A stretch of 64,000 nt of DNA, from NCBI GenBank assembly GCA_014529385.2, contig CM043957.1, positions 67,950,503 through 68,014,502 on the forward strand, in the 5' to 3' direction. The notes under the pieces are model-generated. The model saw only the letters and a program-made list of their open reading frames with translations. It ran no database searches and was not told where the DNA came from. A program made the position numbers and the translations under genes. This document shows, one piece after another, positions 11,531 through 22,830 of the stretch (its first letter is position 1; every line of letters starts with the position of its first letter). Source of the DNA: Adiantum capillus-veneris. Taxonomy: Eukaryota; Streptophyta; Polypodiopsida; Polypodiales; Pteridaceae.

Positions 11531-11866
11531 AAAAGGAGACACAGAAGCGTGTCTGTGTCTCACAAAGCATATATATGAAATCCGGGCCACTGATGACTAG
11601 GCGTCACAACCTGCACATATGGCAACTCACAAAATTAGTATTCACATATACTTACTTAATTAAATCAACTCACACATATTAACGTCTCACCTCAAGCGAT
11701 CAGCGAGACTGTAAGGCCGCCCAGTCTACAGGCTCTCCTGAAGCATCAAGATCATTCAATACTTCATAGATACCTTTGCGATATCCATCTGACTCCTCCT
11801 GACGTGTCGGGGCTCGATGCATCGCAAGATTCTGTGTTTATACAAAAATCAGAGTAATAAGAATAC

Positions 11867-12677
11867 ATGATTCATGGCGTTTTAAAAAACGCCATAGTTA
11901 AGATTGGATTAGAAACTCACAAACTCATAGCGAAAGGTGTTGAAGCCTCCGCTACCAAGATGAGATGTCCCCCTGGTCATTTGTTGTATCTACGCAGCCT
12001 CACGCTGCTGTTTGAACCGCGTGGCCGCTGTCCGCTCATCCTCCCTGATCTGAAGCCACGTCTCGTGTGGGATGCCCAAAGGCTTCGGCGAGCCGATCCC
12101 GAAAGCCTTCCAAGCTGCATCTCGTCGATGTTTCACGGTGTCCCGTGCAACACCCTTGATCCAGCTCCTCGGAACAACGTCAGAACCCTGAGCAGGCTGG
12201 TACTCTCTCAGGATGGTCTCCATATGTAATTGATTTTGTCCTTTTCCTACCGATCCCAAGACGTCAGAAGGCTGGTCGAAAACTGTAGCTCCGCGAGCTG
12301 GCGAATCCGTTGTCTCATCTCAGTCCCGACTCTATCCATTTCAACAGAACCATCTGGTCGTATAGTATAGAGCTTGTAGGCACTATGATCGTGTGCCCCC
12401 CAAGGTATCGTGTGCCAAGAGGTGTGTCGAGAGGTGTGCCAAGAGGTGTGTCGAGAGGTGTGCCTGGGTAGGACGGGGGTTGTGAGCGAGGAGGGGTCGA
12501 AGCATCTGTGGACCCTCCTCCACAGCAACCACCACCTCCACCTGACGATCGCCGAGATTGGCGAGTGCGCCTGTGCTGCGGAGATGAGGACGTACCCGCC
12601 TCTGCCCCACCCCTAGATGTCGAAGTGGCCGTAATCGGAGAGAAGCAGGCGTCGTACCCATAGGCGTCCCCCCCCAT
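11867..12677 (-). pseudogene. TNPA-like second protein of CACTA copy 1 (Ptta/En/Spm family), broken
   Basis: Reading on the minus strand, a low-complexity Pro/Thr/Gly/Ser region (repeats of GTPLDTPL near 12420-12470) is followed by a stretch resembling the plant Ptta/En/Spm transposase domain (Transposase_24 type). Visible features are KHRRDAAWKAFG, then a PHETW block and, further on, an LGSGGF block where the family has a conserved Gly-Ser-Gly turn. Frame changes fall between the parts, which suggests introns or decay. In active elements this protein binds subterminal repeats. The corresponding fragment in CACTA copy 2 is at 42012-42500. Confidence 0.6.
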
Positions 12678-12889
12678 AGGTGTCCCTCCCCTAGGCGTCG
12701 GACCCTCGGGCGTGAAGCCCGGAGGCTTAGTACCCGTGTCTCTGGCTACCTAGTACTGAGAAGCCTCTGCCATCTGAGCAGGCGTCATCTGTGTAACGAA
12801 GCCCATGAATTCATCTGCACTCATAGAAGCGGGATCTGGAAACTGGTCAGTCATACTAAAGTCCTGCACAAAGAAAGTAAAATAAAGCG

Positions 12890-13896
12890 TCAGAACACGG
12901 TTGTGTAAATTAACTTTAAGCTTAATTTTAAATCAACGTTTTCACACAAACACTTACAGGCATATGCCTCGACGAGTAAGGCATCATCGATAAGATCTTG
13001 CACCGTTTCATCGTCTATCTCTAATTGCAAACATAACTCTGCCCCAACTCGTTTTGGCAGATTGTCTTCATCCATTGCATCTTCATCTACAAGTGTCAAT
13101 TCTGGCTCGTCTGCGTCATCCCTGACATAGAAGCCATTTTCCTCTGCCATACCTTCGTCCATCTCATCTAATGTCACAGTAGTATGGACGTCGTCTGACT
13201 GAGTTTCCTCCAGGAGATCTTGCCCTTCAAATACTTGTTTATTTCTTGGAGCAACCTGAACCACAAACCACCACTATCGCTCTCGAGGGTCTAGTACAAA
13301 GACCACTTGCTCGCAATCTTCGGGGAGAGCAAATGTGTCGCTCGCATCTGTCCAAACCTTTGTAGAATCTATTTGCACAAGTTTGTTTCCATCTCTATGT
13401 ACTGTTGCATTGCGACCAGAAGTAATCACCTTGAACCACTTCACATCCAACAAAAACATCTCAAACCGCCTGAAGCTTACTTTTAGGATATCTGACACCA
13501 GACCACAGTAATCTAGGTTGCTAGTGCTCTCATTCGTGTCTCTGGCACTAGCCCTGCCCTTTTGCATGAAACTAACCATTACCCCACTGTCAAACGTGTT
13601 TCTTCAGGTAATTCAAGTAGAGGAGCGAGATAGTCTGGCATGGGTAAACCTCTAGTCGTTCCGCTTCGCCTGAAATCCTGTCGCTCCCTATTGCGTCTCT
13701 CTTTCTCTTCTTCGTACCTTTTAAGACATTTTTGCATCGGCGCTGAATTTAGTATATAGAACTTCATGATCTTTTCTCGCATGGCATCGCCCATTTTCTT
13801 CGGCACCCCTTGCCCTTGCAGCTCCTCTCCCACCAGTCTTGCATCCTCCTCATCGCTCCACAGTCGAGGCATTTTTGGGTCCATGGATCCTTGCAT
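12890..13896 (-). pseudogene. C-terminal part of CACTA TNPD with DUF4216-like domain, broken
   Basis: Two successive minus-strand frames (13896-13579 and 13579-13274) and a third (13264-12890) look like the tail of a plant CACTA transposase. The middle part matches the layout of DUF4216: a DYCGLVSDILKVSF strand, then VKWFKV, then a QVVFVLDPRE ending. An acidic tail follows with the typical VQVAPR opening. The stop at 13274 and restart at 13264 point to a point lesion. The sequence before DUF4216 (EEDARLVGEEL, and a basic coiled stretch KRYEEEKERRNRERQ) is the region between catalytic core and tail. Confidence 0.65.
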
Positions 13897-13898
13897 GC

Positions 13899-15141
13899 TG
13901 TTGTCCTAGTGGTTCAACCGCATCTGCTATGTCGATCCCATGCCATAACTCCTGGAGCTCGTCAACTAGTGGAGCTAGATAAACATCCATGTTTTTTGCC
14001 TTGAACTAACCAGGTACAATCAAGCTTAATATCAAATGACCCTTCTTGATGGCAAGCCACGGCGGGAGGTTGTAATTGATAAGGCACACAGGCCAAGTGC
14101 TCCATGACGAGCTTCTCAGGCCAAATGGATTGACTCCATCCATTGCCATGCCCAAACGCAAATTGCGTGGTTCACTCTTAAAATGTGGCCAGGTATCTTC
14201 AATGTGCCTCCAAGCCTTTGAATTAGCAGACACCCTAAATGTTGCGTCAGTGGATCTATTCGTAGAATGCCACCGCATAAACTTTGCAATGGAACCACAA
14301 CGAAACATGCTTTTTATCCTAGGAATAATAGGGAAAGGCCGCAACACTTTAGCTGGCACTGTCTCGCCAACTGCATCTTGTTTGTAGCGCATTGCTCCGC
14401 ACTTAGGACACAATAGACAATCTGCGAATTCATTGCAAAACAGAATGCAATCATTTGGACATGCATGAATCTTGTTGTAGTCCAAGCCAACTGAGGTCAA
14501 TAGTTGCTTTGCGTCTGGCCTGGAGGGGGGCATTTCATTGTCAACCGGGAGAAGTTGCTCCCGCAACAACCTGTTTAAGACACATTAAATTGAAAAGCTC
14601 TCCAAGCACGTCACCGTTGCAATCGAAAAATGCCTTTTATAAATTACGTACCTAAACAAAGCAGTGACGCTTGCATCTGACCACCCGTACATTGACTAAA
14701 GATTCAAAAACGCTAGACAAGTACGAAGCATCGATATTTTGGTGCCTTCATAAATTGGTTGACGTGCCAACTTCCTCAACGTGTCTTCAAGAGATAGGCG
14801 CACGGCTTCTGGTGCTACTTCGTTAGCGTTCTCCTTGCTTGTCTGGAAGAAGGCATCCAGCATCTCCTCCATGCCGTCGTCTTCTGTCGTAAGTCCTTTT
14901 CTGCTTCCATCCTTGGCTCTATATTGGTCGGACCTTCATGCATAATCCTTTTTCTCTCTCTCTTAGATGTAGGTGCTATGTCACGAAAATCAATGCCCGT
15001 TCCGTAAGAGTCGTATCATATATTCTGTACGGTTTCTTTAGCAAACTCTCCGTACTTGTGCACATGCTCATTACATATCCTACGCTTGCTCAGAATTTGA
15101 TACTTGCAGAGCATGCACGAGCATGCAATCTTTTCCTCCAT
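13899..15141 (-). pseudogene. N-terminal part of CACTA TNPD (tnp2, Transposase_21 family), core deleted
   Basis: From 15141 downward on the minus strand comes a Cys-rich start (CSCMLCKYQ) like the transposase-associated zinc domain. A KISMLRTCLAFLNL block and an MYGWSDASV block follow, both usual before tnp2. The 14569-14006 frame gives the tnp2 start with the CPNDCILF and CPKCGAMRYK zinc motifs, then MRWHST and RLGMAMDGVNPFG, whose Asp is the expected first catalytic acid. After LINYNLPPW the frame stops at 14006, and DVYLAPLVDELQELW resumes just beyond. The large central domain that should follow is missing, so this copy cannot make a full transposase. Confidence 0.8.
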
Positions 15142-15149
15142 GTTAGTTA

Positions 15150-15440
15150 ATGACATTGCCATCTACAATGATTATGAATGTTGTTCTAATATATATACTC
15201 CTCACAATGTAAACTACCTCGCATTCTCTAGTCTTGCCCAATCTCCGTATACCTTGGTCTAGAGGTGTACGGAGATCAGGACCACCAGGTCAAAATCTCG
15301 TCTTTATTGGTTAAATCCTATATGGGTAGACACATACGTGCACTCCCAGGTGTACATGGCAGTGCATGTAGCGGGCAAAACCCCTTTGCCTCTTTTAGTT
15401 CCATAGTTTCTTCAACATCTTACGGCTACCTACGGCTTGT
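15150..15440. other. CACTA copy 1 interior without recognisable gene
   Basis: I see no coding signal or clear repeat here, only sequence leading into the tandem array. Confidence 0.5.
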
Positions 15441-16925
15441 GTAGTTGATGCTAATTCAAACCCATTGACCTACGGCTTGCCATACATGCTCTTGACATTG
15501 CTTTAAGACTACTTAATGAACTACGGATGGTTTCGGTATGGATAGAAGCCATTTCCGAAGTCCATTTGCGTTTTTCCATAGAAAAACGCAACTGGATTTG
15601 ACCTACGGCTTATGTATTTGGCGTTTCTTTGACTCGTTAGACCTACGACTTTCCATACGTGCTCTTGACATTTCCTAAAGACTACCTAATCGTCTATGGA
15701 TGGTTTCAGAAGGCATAGAACCATTTCCGAAGTTCAATTGCGTTTTTCCGTAGAAAAACGCAACCGGATTTGACCTACGGCTTGTGTATCTGGCGTTTCT
15801 TCTATCCGTTCGACCTACGGCTTTCCATACGCGCTCTTGACATTGCGTAAAGACTACCTAATCATCTACGGATGGTTTCAGAAGGCATAGAAGCCATTTC
15901 CGAAGTCCGTTTGCGTTTTTTCGTAGAAAAACGCAACAGAATTTGACCTACGGCTTGTGTATTTTGCGTTTATTCTATCCGTTAGACCTATGGCTTGCCA
16001 TACGCACTCTTGACATTGCCTAAAGACTACCTAATCGTCTACGGATGGTTTCAAAAGGCATAGAAGTCATTTCCGAAGTCCGTTTGCGTTTTTCCGTAGA
16101 AAAACACAACCGGATTTGATCTACGGGTTGTGTCTTTGGCGTTTCTTTGATCCGTTAGACCTACGGATTTCCATATGCGCTCTTGACATTGCCTAAAGAC
16201 TACCTAATCGTCTACGGATGGTTTCAGAAGGCATAGAAGCCATTTCCGAAGTCCGTTTGCGTTTTTCCGTAGAAAAACGCAACCGGATTTGACCTACGGC
16301 TTGTGTATTTGGCGTTTCTTAGATCCGTTTGACCTACGGCTTGCCATACGCGCTCTTGACACTGCCTAAAGATTACCTAATCATCTACGGATGGTTTCAG
16401 AAGACATAGAAGCCATTTCCGAAGTCTGTTTGCGTTTTTCCGTAGAAAAACGCAACCGGAGTTGACCTACGGCTTGTGTATTTGACGTTAATTCAAACCC
16501 ATTGACCTACGGCTTGCCATACGCGCTATTGACATTGCCTAAAGATTACCTAATCGTCTACGGATGGTTTTAGAAGGCATAAAAGCCATTTTCGAAGTCC
16601 GTTTGCGTTTTTCCGTAGAAAAACGCAACCGGATTTGACTTACGGCTTGTGTATTTGGCGTTTCTTCTATCCGTTTGACCTACGGCATGCCATACGCGCT
16701 GTTGACATTGCCTAAAGACTACCTAATCGTCTACGGATGGTTTCAGAAGGCATAAAAGCCATTTTCGAAGTCCGTTTACGTTTTTCCGTAGAAAAACGCA
16801 ACCGGATTTGACTTACGGCTTGTGTATTTGACGTTAATTCAAACCCATTGACCTATGGCTTGCCATACGCGCTATTGACATTGCTTTAAGACTACCTAAT
16901 GAACTACGGATGGTTTTAGCTAGCT
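15440..16925 (+). repeat. 173-bp tandem array in CACTA copy 1
   Basis: About eight to nine units of about 173 bp. Each carries a near-perfect hairpin (gcgtttttc-cgta-gaaaaacgc) followed by 'ggatttgacctacggcttg'. Hairpin centres recur near 15575, 15748, 15921, 16094, 16267, 16440, 16613 and 16786. Units also share 'tacggatggtttcagaagg' and 'gacattgcctaaagactac'. The array lies on the transposase-promoter side of the element. CACTA copy 2 has a longer version in reverse at 53430-55157. Confidence 0.88.
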
Positions 16926-17109
16926 GTTATAGTTGCTTAGTCCACACCTAGCAGTTTAGGATTCCATAATATGTTTTTTGTCATTTTGTTATTCTAACCT
17001 AGTATCAGTTTACCACATTGTAACTTTTGTGGTCTCATAGGTCAATTTGGCCTTTTGAAGAGTTAACATAACATTTCATTTCATTTCTTTCTTTAATTTT
17101 AATTTTTTA

Positions 17110-17201
17110 CGCAAACCATAACTCTCTCTCTCTCTCTCTCTCTAGTTTTAATTTCCTACGCACATTTTTCTCTCCCTTTAATTTCCTACACGCACACATA
17201 C

Positions 17202-17234
<33 letters not shown>

Positions 17235-17285
17235 TTAATTTCCTACACGCATACACACTTCTCTCTTTCCTACACACACACACAC

Positions 17286-17349
<64 letters not shown>

Positions 17350-17400
17350 CCTACACACATCGCTCTCTATCTCTCTCTTTAATTTCCTACATGCACACAC

Positions 17401-17458
<58 letters not shown>

Positions 17459-17469
17459 TACACACACCG

Positions 17470-17509
<40 letters not shown>

Positions 17510-17520
17510 TACACACACCC

Positions 17521-17572
<52 letters not shown>

Positions 17573-17632
17573 TACACACACACCGCTCTGTCTCTCTCTC
17601 TTTCCTACACAAACACACCCACACACACAACG

Positions 17633-17666
<34 letters not shown>

Positions 17667-17693
17667 CCTACATACACACACACACACACACAC

Positions 17694-17740
<47 letters not shown>

Positions 17741-17801
17741 TCTCTTTCCTACATACACACACACACACACCGCTCTCTCTCTTTCTCTCTCTATCTCTTT
17801 C

Positions 17802-17839
<38 letters not shown>

Positions 17840-17843
17840 TGTG

Positions 17844-17892
<49 letters not shown>
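17110..17892 (+). repeat. Compound CT and CA microsatellite in CACTA copy 1
   Basis: Runs of CT alternate with 'tttcctacacacac' blocks and end in a GA run. On the minus strand the same tract reads as GA runs with gtgtgtaggaaag spacers. The long open frames across it are low-complexity artefacts. The counterpart in copy 2 is at 52523-53245. Confidence 0.9.
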
Positions 17893-17896
<4 letters not shown>

Positions 17897-18009
17897 TAGG
17901 GGGGGAAGAGTGCAATAATACCTCGCAGCAGATTTCGGCCAAGATCTGAGAATGCGCGCGTTGAGGGCGAAAATGGCCCCTTCGCGCGGGTTCGGCTTTT
18001 TTTCCCCCC

Positions 18010-18242
18010 AAATTACTTCCGTCGATACCTGCGTCGATATACACGTTGATATACGCGTGAGAAAAATGACATTTCGACGCGTATATCCACAGGCATATCG
18101 ACGCGCATATCGACGAGTATATTGATGGACGGTAAGTACGTCAATATGAATGTGGAAAGGCACAGGCGTCGATATATATATACGTGGAAAGGCACGGGCG
18201 TCAATATATAAAGCGTTGATAACTTTGGGTTATGTTGTAGTG
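18010..18242 (-). repeat. Right terminal and subterminal repeats of CACTA copy 1
   Basis: Repeated tatatcgacgcgtatat-like motifs lead to the terminal inverted repeat ending gttgtagtg at 18242. The set mirrors the left end and matches 52191-52400 in copy 2. Confidence 0.8.
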
Positions 18243-18402
18243 CATGGCTCTCGGTTGGATTTGCATTCCATAACCAAGAGCGTTGGTGTAGACTCTCAAC
18301 TTCTCAACAAGCTTGGAGACGGAGATGGAGCTATTGTACTTTGCACTTCACACAATGAGAGAGAGAGAGAGTGTGTGTGTGTGTGTGAAAGAGAGAGTAT
18401 AC

Positions 18403-18630
18403 TGTTACCATATACATGTGGTAGTGATGTGTGTGAACACACTAGGACCACCGGGGCATTTTTTCCCTATTTAGGAGGTTTTTTCCCCCGTGCATTATAT
18501 ATACGCCCATCACTCTAGGGCTATCTATCTTTCCATTGCACACTAAGTAGCACACTCTCTATTGTGTGCCTTGAGCTTCCTTCGTCTTCTCCAACCTGTG
18601 TGTGTTTCTCTGCAACCCTAATTCCAACAA
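18403..18630 (+). repeat. 5' LTR of Copia element
   Basis: A 228-bp LTR starting tgttaccatatac and ending attccaacaa. A TATA-like attatatata is at 18494-18503. It is nearly identical to the 3' LTR. Confidence 0.9.
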
Positions 18631-18631
18631 T

Positions 18632-18645
18632 TGGTATCAGAGCAG
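18632..18645 (+). other. Primer-binding site (tRNA-iMet type) of Copia element
   Basis: tggtatcagagcag directly follows the 5' LTR. TGGTATCAGAGC is the standard complement to the plant initiator-methionine tRNA 3' end. Confidence 0.9.
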
Positions 18646-18992
18646 GTCACGTCCTCCCGGGCTTAGTCGCCAGCTGCTCCAGCACACGCCTGCTCACTTT
18701 CTCCGATTTCAGTGAGCTTTGGCGAGCATTCGCAGGTCGACAAATTTTTTGGGACAAGCTCATAGAGCTTGGTCTGCTCAGAATTTTGATTTAGACTCAT
18801 TTCGGCCTCTGTTTCCACTACAGGCAGTACTGCACAGACTATTTCGTCATTTTGTGCAGAATTTTTGTCAGTGCCGTTTTCTGCATAACAGGTGCCTTAT
18901 AGTCTTCTACGGTTTGTGTTATATAGCACAGGTTGTTCCCGCTCCATTTCTCCTATTTTTTGGCAGTTTTCACATCAGGTGCAACATTTACC

Positions 18993-20110
18993 ATGGCTGA
19001 CAACAACAACATAGATGTGTTCAAGATGTTTGCTGCCGAGGACAGGTTGGATGGGGACAACTACCCTATGTGGGCTTATATGATGCAACATGTTCTTGTG
19101 TCAAAGGGTGTCTGGAACATTGTGCAGGGCATTGATGTACGTCCTGGTTCTGAGGATGTAGGCGATGTTGAGGATGTTGCAGGTCTTGCTGCAAGGATTG
19201 CAGCTGTTAGAGTTGTTTTGCCTACGGCAGAACAAGCTCGTTGGGATGTTAAGGATGCGCAGGCTCATGCATTGATTGCGTTGTCTGTGAAGCGCACCAT
19301 TGTTCCTCACATCCGTTCAGCAAAATCTGCAAAACAAGCTTGGGATATTTTAGCAGGTCTTTATGCAAGCCGCAATGAGGCTAAAATTGCTTTGCTGCGT
19401 AAAGAGCTGGAGTCGAAGATTATGCATGAGGAAGATGATATGGACACTTTCCTTGCTAGTGTCAAGGATATCAATGAGCAACTTATTTTTGCAGGTGAAG
19501 TCATTTCAGACAGTTCCCTTGTGCAGACTGTTCTTGATGCCTTACCAGATTCCTACCAGACTTTTGCTAGTACTTGGAGACTGATGACCCAAGGAAATCC
19601 AGAAGTTGTCAAGTTTGATGCATTATGCACATTGCTGTTGCAAGAGTCATTGTCCAGAAAAAACAGGACTAGACAGCGTGCAGTTGAACAGGCTTTTATT
19701 GCTTCTCAAAGAAAGGGTGGTAACAGTTATGCATCCACTTCTTATGGTTCTGCTGCGAGTGGCAAAAATTATGCTCCTAATGCTTCTGCTGGCAGTACTT
19801 CGTCTGGCAATTCTGGTGATAAGGGCAAAAAGAAGATGCGTTGCCATTATTGTAAAGCCAATGATCACTTGATCAAGTCGTGTCCTAAGTTGAAGGCCAA
19901 AGAGGCTAAGAAGAAAGAGGGTGGTTCCACTGCAAATGCTGGTTCCACTACAAATGCAGCCATTGTTGAGTCTTCTGTGAAAGGAGACTATGTTGCTGAT
20001 GTTGATGCAGAATGGGCTTTTAGCGCAGAGTGCACCTACAATCCTGCTGTCCATGATGCATGCTTGTCAGTTGCTGCAGATTCACATGTGTGGTATTTCG
20101 ACAGTGGTGC
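18993..20110 (+). pseudogene. Copia gag and start of protease, cut by insertion
   Basis: The ATG at 18993 (accatggctgac) opens a 372-codon frame. Residues about 1-230 are a Copia-type gag (UBN2/gag-polypeptide type) with YPMWAYMM near residue 31 and repeated hydrophobic helices. A CCHC knuckle (CHYCKANDHLIKSC) starts near residue 284. The frame reaches the protease site VWYFDSGA, where the catalytic Asp is visible, and is cut two bases into the Ala codon by the family B LTR. Upstream in-frame codons (18933-18992) are probably leader, because the Kozak-like second ATG starts a typical Copia gag. The rest of the polyprotein resumes at 27143. Confidence 0.88.
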
Positions 20111-21690
20111 TGAGGCAAGCTTTTCCATGCATGGGAACCCCCCCATATATTTTTGCCCTTTTACCAAAATATTTTCCATTATATAAGTTATTTTTGATTT
20201 TTTCTTCCTTTTTCAGAAACGTTTTAGCCTTTATTATATAAATAAGACTTATGCTAATCAATCACGATGTAGCATAAATAAGTAAGCTTTCTTTGTTGAT
20301 CTCTCTTTTGACCTTAAATATTAAATATATATAAATTACATTATATATTTTAGTATTTTCTAATATATTTTTCATGTATGTATATTATTCCACCCTACCA
20401 AATTTTTTATTCACTAGTTTTCATTTTCAAACCTCAACCCCACTTTCAAATTTCAATAATACCTCCATTTGGATGATTGCCAATCTTTTCAAAACTCTAG
20501 GTCATGTTTTCATACACATGAAGGGGATTACACTTGAAGGCAAGAGAGAAGTCCACTCAAAGGGGACCACCAAAAGATTTTTGCAGCCACAAATAATACA
20601 TTATTTGGTTGAATTTTTAAAGTAAAGAAGAACCCCGAATCTGAAGGAGCGTTCAACATGAAAGATGTAGCTCGTGATCTCAACTTTTAGCCCAATTTTT
20701 TTTCAAAAGTTTTGGAGTTATGAACGCGGAGCTATGATTTTTGTAGTGGACCCCAGTTTTCTCATGTAATGGTGACACAGACAATCCCTAGTTTTCTTCC
20801 CTTTAGAATAGCTATGGTTCTACAAGTCTTCAAGCATGATTACAAGAGACAAGGCTCTTTTAATGAGGTCTTGGCAAGTCTAGAGTGATTCTATCACCAT
20901 TTTTGGAGGATCCATCCTCATCAACAAATATCCACCTTCGACAACCTCTCTTATAATTTTATTACCTCTCTCTTCTCTCCCTAATAAGCTTATGTCTAGC
21001 CAAAGCTAAACTATTGTAAATATTTCCTATCCTCTACATCCTACCCACATTCTCTCTTCTTCTCTCTCTATTGACTCTGGTATTTTAAATAATGAGGAGA
21101 CAAGATGGGAGCCACAGTCACATGCACCCCATTTTCCTAGTCACCAGAGTGGGACACTCACTTCAATTAGAAATATTGCTAAATCCTCTCCTCCTTCCCT
21201 ATATAAGGAGGCCATGAGAGCTCACCATGACACAAAAAACACACACAATATCACCAAAGAATACACTATGCATTGTGTGTGCCTAGTGCACACACACACA
21301 CCCACACCCTCACCATCACCGCAATCACCATGCTCGTCTTGAGCATGACCTCTACACCCTTGGGCTATGGAAGATGAAGGGCATCTAAATGAAGAATGAT
21401 GGCCATAACCCTCGTGCGAGTCTTCGCCATCAACTCCCACCTATCTGCCATGTGCTCTACCACTCTCTCCCTTCTCATTCCCCTACCCTATGCTCCCCAT
21501 TTCATCGCCTTATTCTCTAAATAAAGCTTGAGGTTTTGTGAGTATGTTTTCCTGCAATGTTTTGCCCATGTGAGGTGTGCGGAATCGCCACCTAGTCTTG
21601 TGTTTGGAGTGAGCTTGTGTATGTGTGAAGGGTGTGCGGATTCGCCATCCTTCTGTGGTGCCTAAGTACTAAGCCGCAATACCCCCTCCC

Positions 21691-21762
<72 letters not shown>

Positions 21763-21972
21763 TTGATCTCATTTCCCTTCCTCTTCATCATTACTCCCAA
21801 GCATCCATCTCTCTTGGATGAAAACTTTGTTATGGTGGTGTGTTGTTTGCGTCCTAGCTGCTGAAGCTAGGTGGTTCCCCCTGTTTGCTTTACCATGACT
21901 GGCTCGAGGCGCGCCATTCGGTCCCCGGTGTTTAGAGGCCGTCGGGGTTCGGGGTTCGCTTTGCTCCCTTCA
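20111..21972 (+). repeat. 5' LTR of family B
   Basis: A 1862-bp LTR with TG...CA ends, a TATA box (ctatataagg) at 21200-21209 and a CT/CA microsatellite near 21690-21762. Similar to the 3' LTR with scattered substitutions and microsatellite length differences. Confidence 0.92.
21200..21209 (+). promoter_or_regulatory. TATA box in family B LTR
   Basis: ctatataagg within ccttccctatataaggagg, a canonical plant TATA context in U3. The 3' LTR copy is at about 26355-26364. Confidence 0.6.
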
Positions 21973-21973
21973 T

Positions 21974-21992
21974 TTGGTGCCCCCACGGAGGA
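21974..21992 (+). other. Primer-binding-site-like sequence, family B
   Basis: ttggtgcccccacggagga follows the LTR end by one base. It differs from the family A site by one or two bases. Confidence 0.55.
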
Positions 21993-22045
21993 ACTTTTCA
22001 TGAAACCCTTCAGTTTACAAGACTGAAACCCCTAAACTATTGTGA

Positions 22046-22511
22046 ATGGATGAATGGCTAGCAAGATTTTCTAACTGGACGACAGAAGAAGAAGAGCTCC
22101 AAGCGCAACTAGACGAACTCCGCATCTCCATCGAAGCTCGAGTGCTAGGCGTAACGGTAATCGATTTGCAGTGGGAGAGTCAACCAACACGCCAAACCCT
22201 GTGGATATACATAGGCCAAGTGCCAAGAAGAAGAAGGAGAAGGTCGAAACGATGTCCGCAACCTACAACCAACCCACAACAACAAAATGGAAGGAGCTCT
22301 ACACAATAGAGAATCAACACTATTTTACTTTGAGAATCGGGTAACTCAAGTCACCGAGGTAATTATCACAGACAGTTTTCAAGTCCCACCTGATGCTACA
22401 GCACAAATAACAGAATCATTGGCTCACACTCTCACTAGAGAAACTAGGGATCTACTGAGTTTGTTTCAGGAAAGAACACCACCCTCTCCCACAAGCTTGG
22501 ACAGTGACTAA
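22046..22511 (+). CDS. Possible short upstream ORFs in family B leader
   Basis: Two overlapping short frames (22046-22309 and 22287-22511) precede gag. The first has a Glu-rich helical stretch (TEEEELQAQLDELRISIEAR) and a run of Arg. The second has no feature I recognise. They may be one decayed ORF joined by a frameshift, or leader sequence open by chance. Confidence 0.2.
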
Positions 22512-22830
22512 GCACCTCTAAGCTTCACATTAATCAGTACAACCTACCTCAAGACATATCACACATACCAACACGTGTACGCTCAATCAAGGTAATACTG
22601 GATTTGAAGGTTCACTACCAGCACGTCATTGACACCATGCCGGGTGGGGAGCGGTTTTTGGAGGTTCTGGCATCAGATCAATCATTTGTCTTACCTTTGG
22701 TACAAGGCAATGTACCGTTTGAAGTTTTAATCTATGTCCTAGTATAAGAGGGTATACACGCCTCCTTGTAAAGAAGAAAAAAACTTTTGCAAGCTAAGCA
22801 GTGTGTCTTTCTAGTTCTCTCTCAGTAATC

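Larger units (their letters stand above)
10733..18242 (-). mobile_element. CACTA (En/Spm) DNA transposon, copy 1, internally deleted
   Basis: The ends are cactacaacaaaaac at the left and, reading inward from the right, cactacaacataaccc. The flanking 3-bp duplication is cat on both sides (10730-10732 and 18243-18245). Both ends carry arrays of cgtcgatatacgcgt-like motifs. Coding remnants on the minus strand run in the order TNPD-like, DUF4216, TNPA-like. The 7510-bp element lacks the central transposase region and has stops and frameshifts, so it is non-autonomous. It sits in the solo LTR. Confidence 0.93.

Noticed and set aside
15440-16925. A CRISPR-like array
   Set aside because: The units are about 173 bp with no short repeat-unique spacer pattern; it is a transposon-internal tandem array in a plant-type genome.
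17107-18163. Long Glu/Arg- and Ser/Leu-rich open frames on both strands
   Set aside because: They are translations of CT, GA and CA dinucleotide runs in the CACTA microsatellite and have no codon-level signal.
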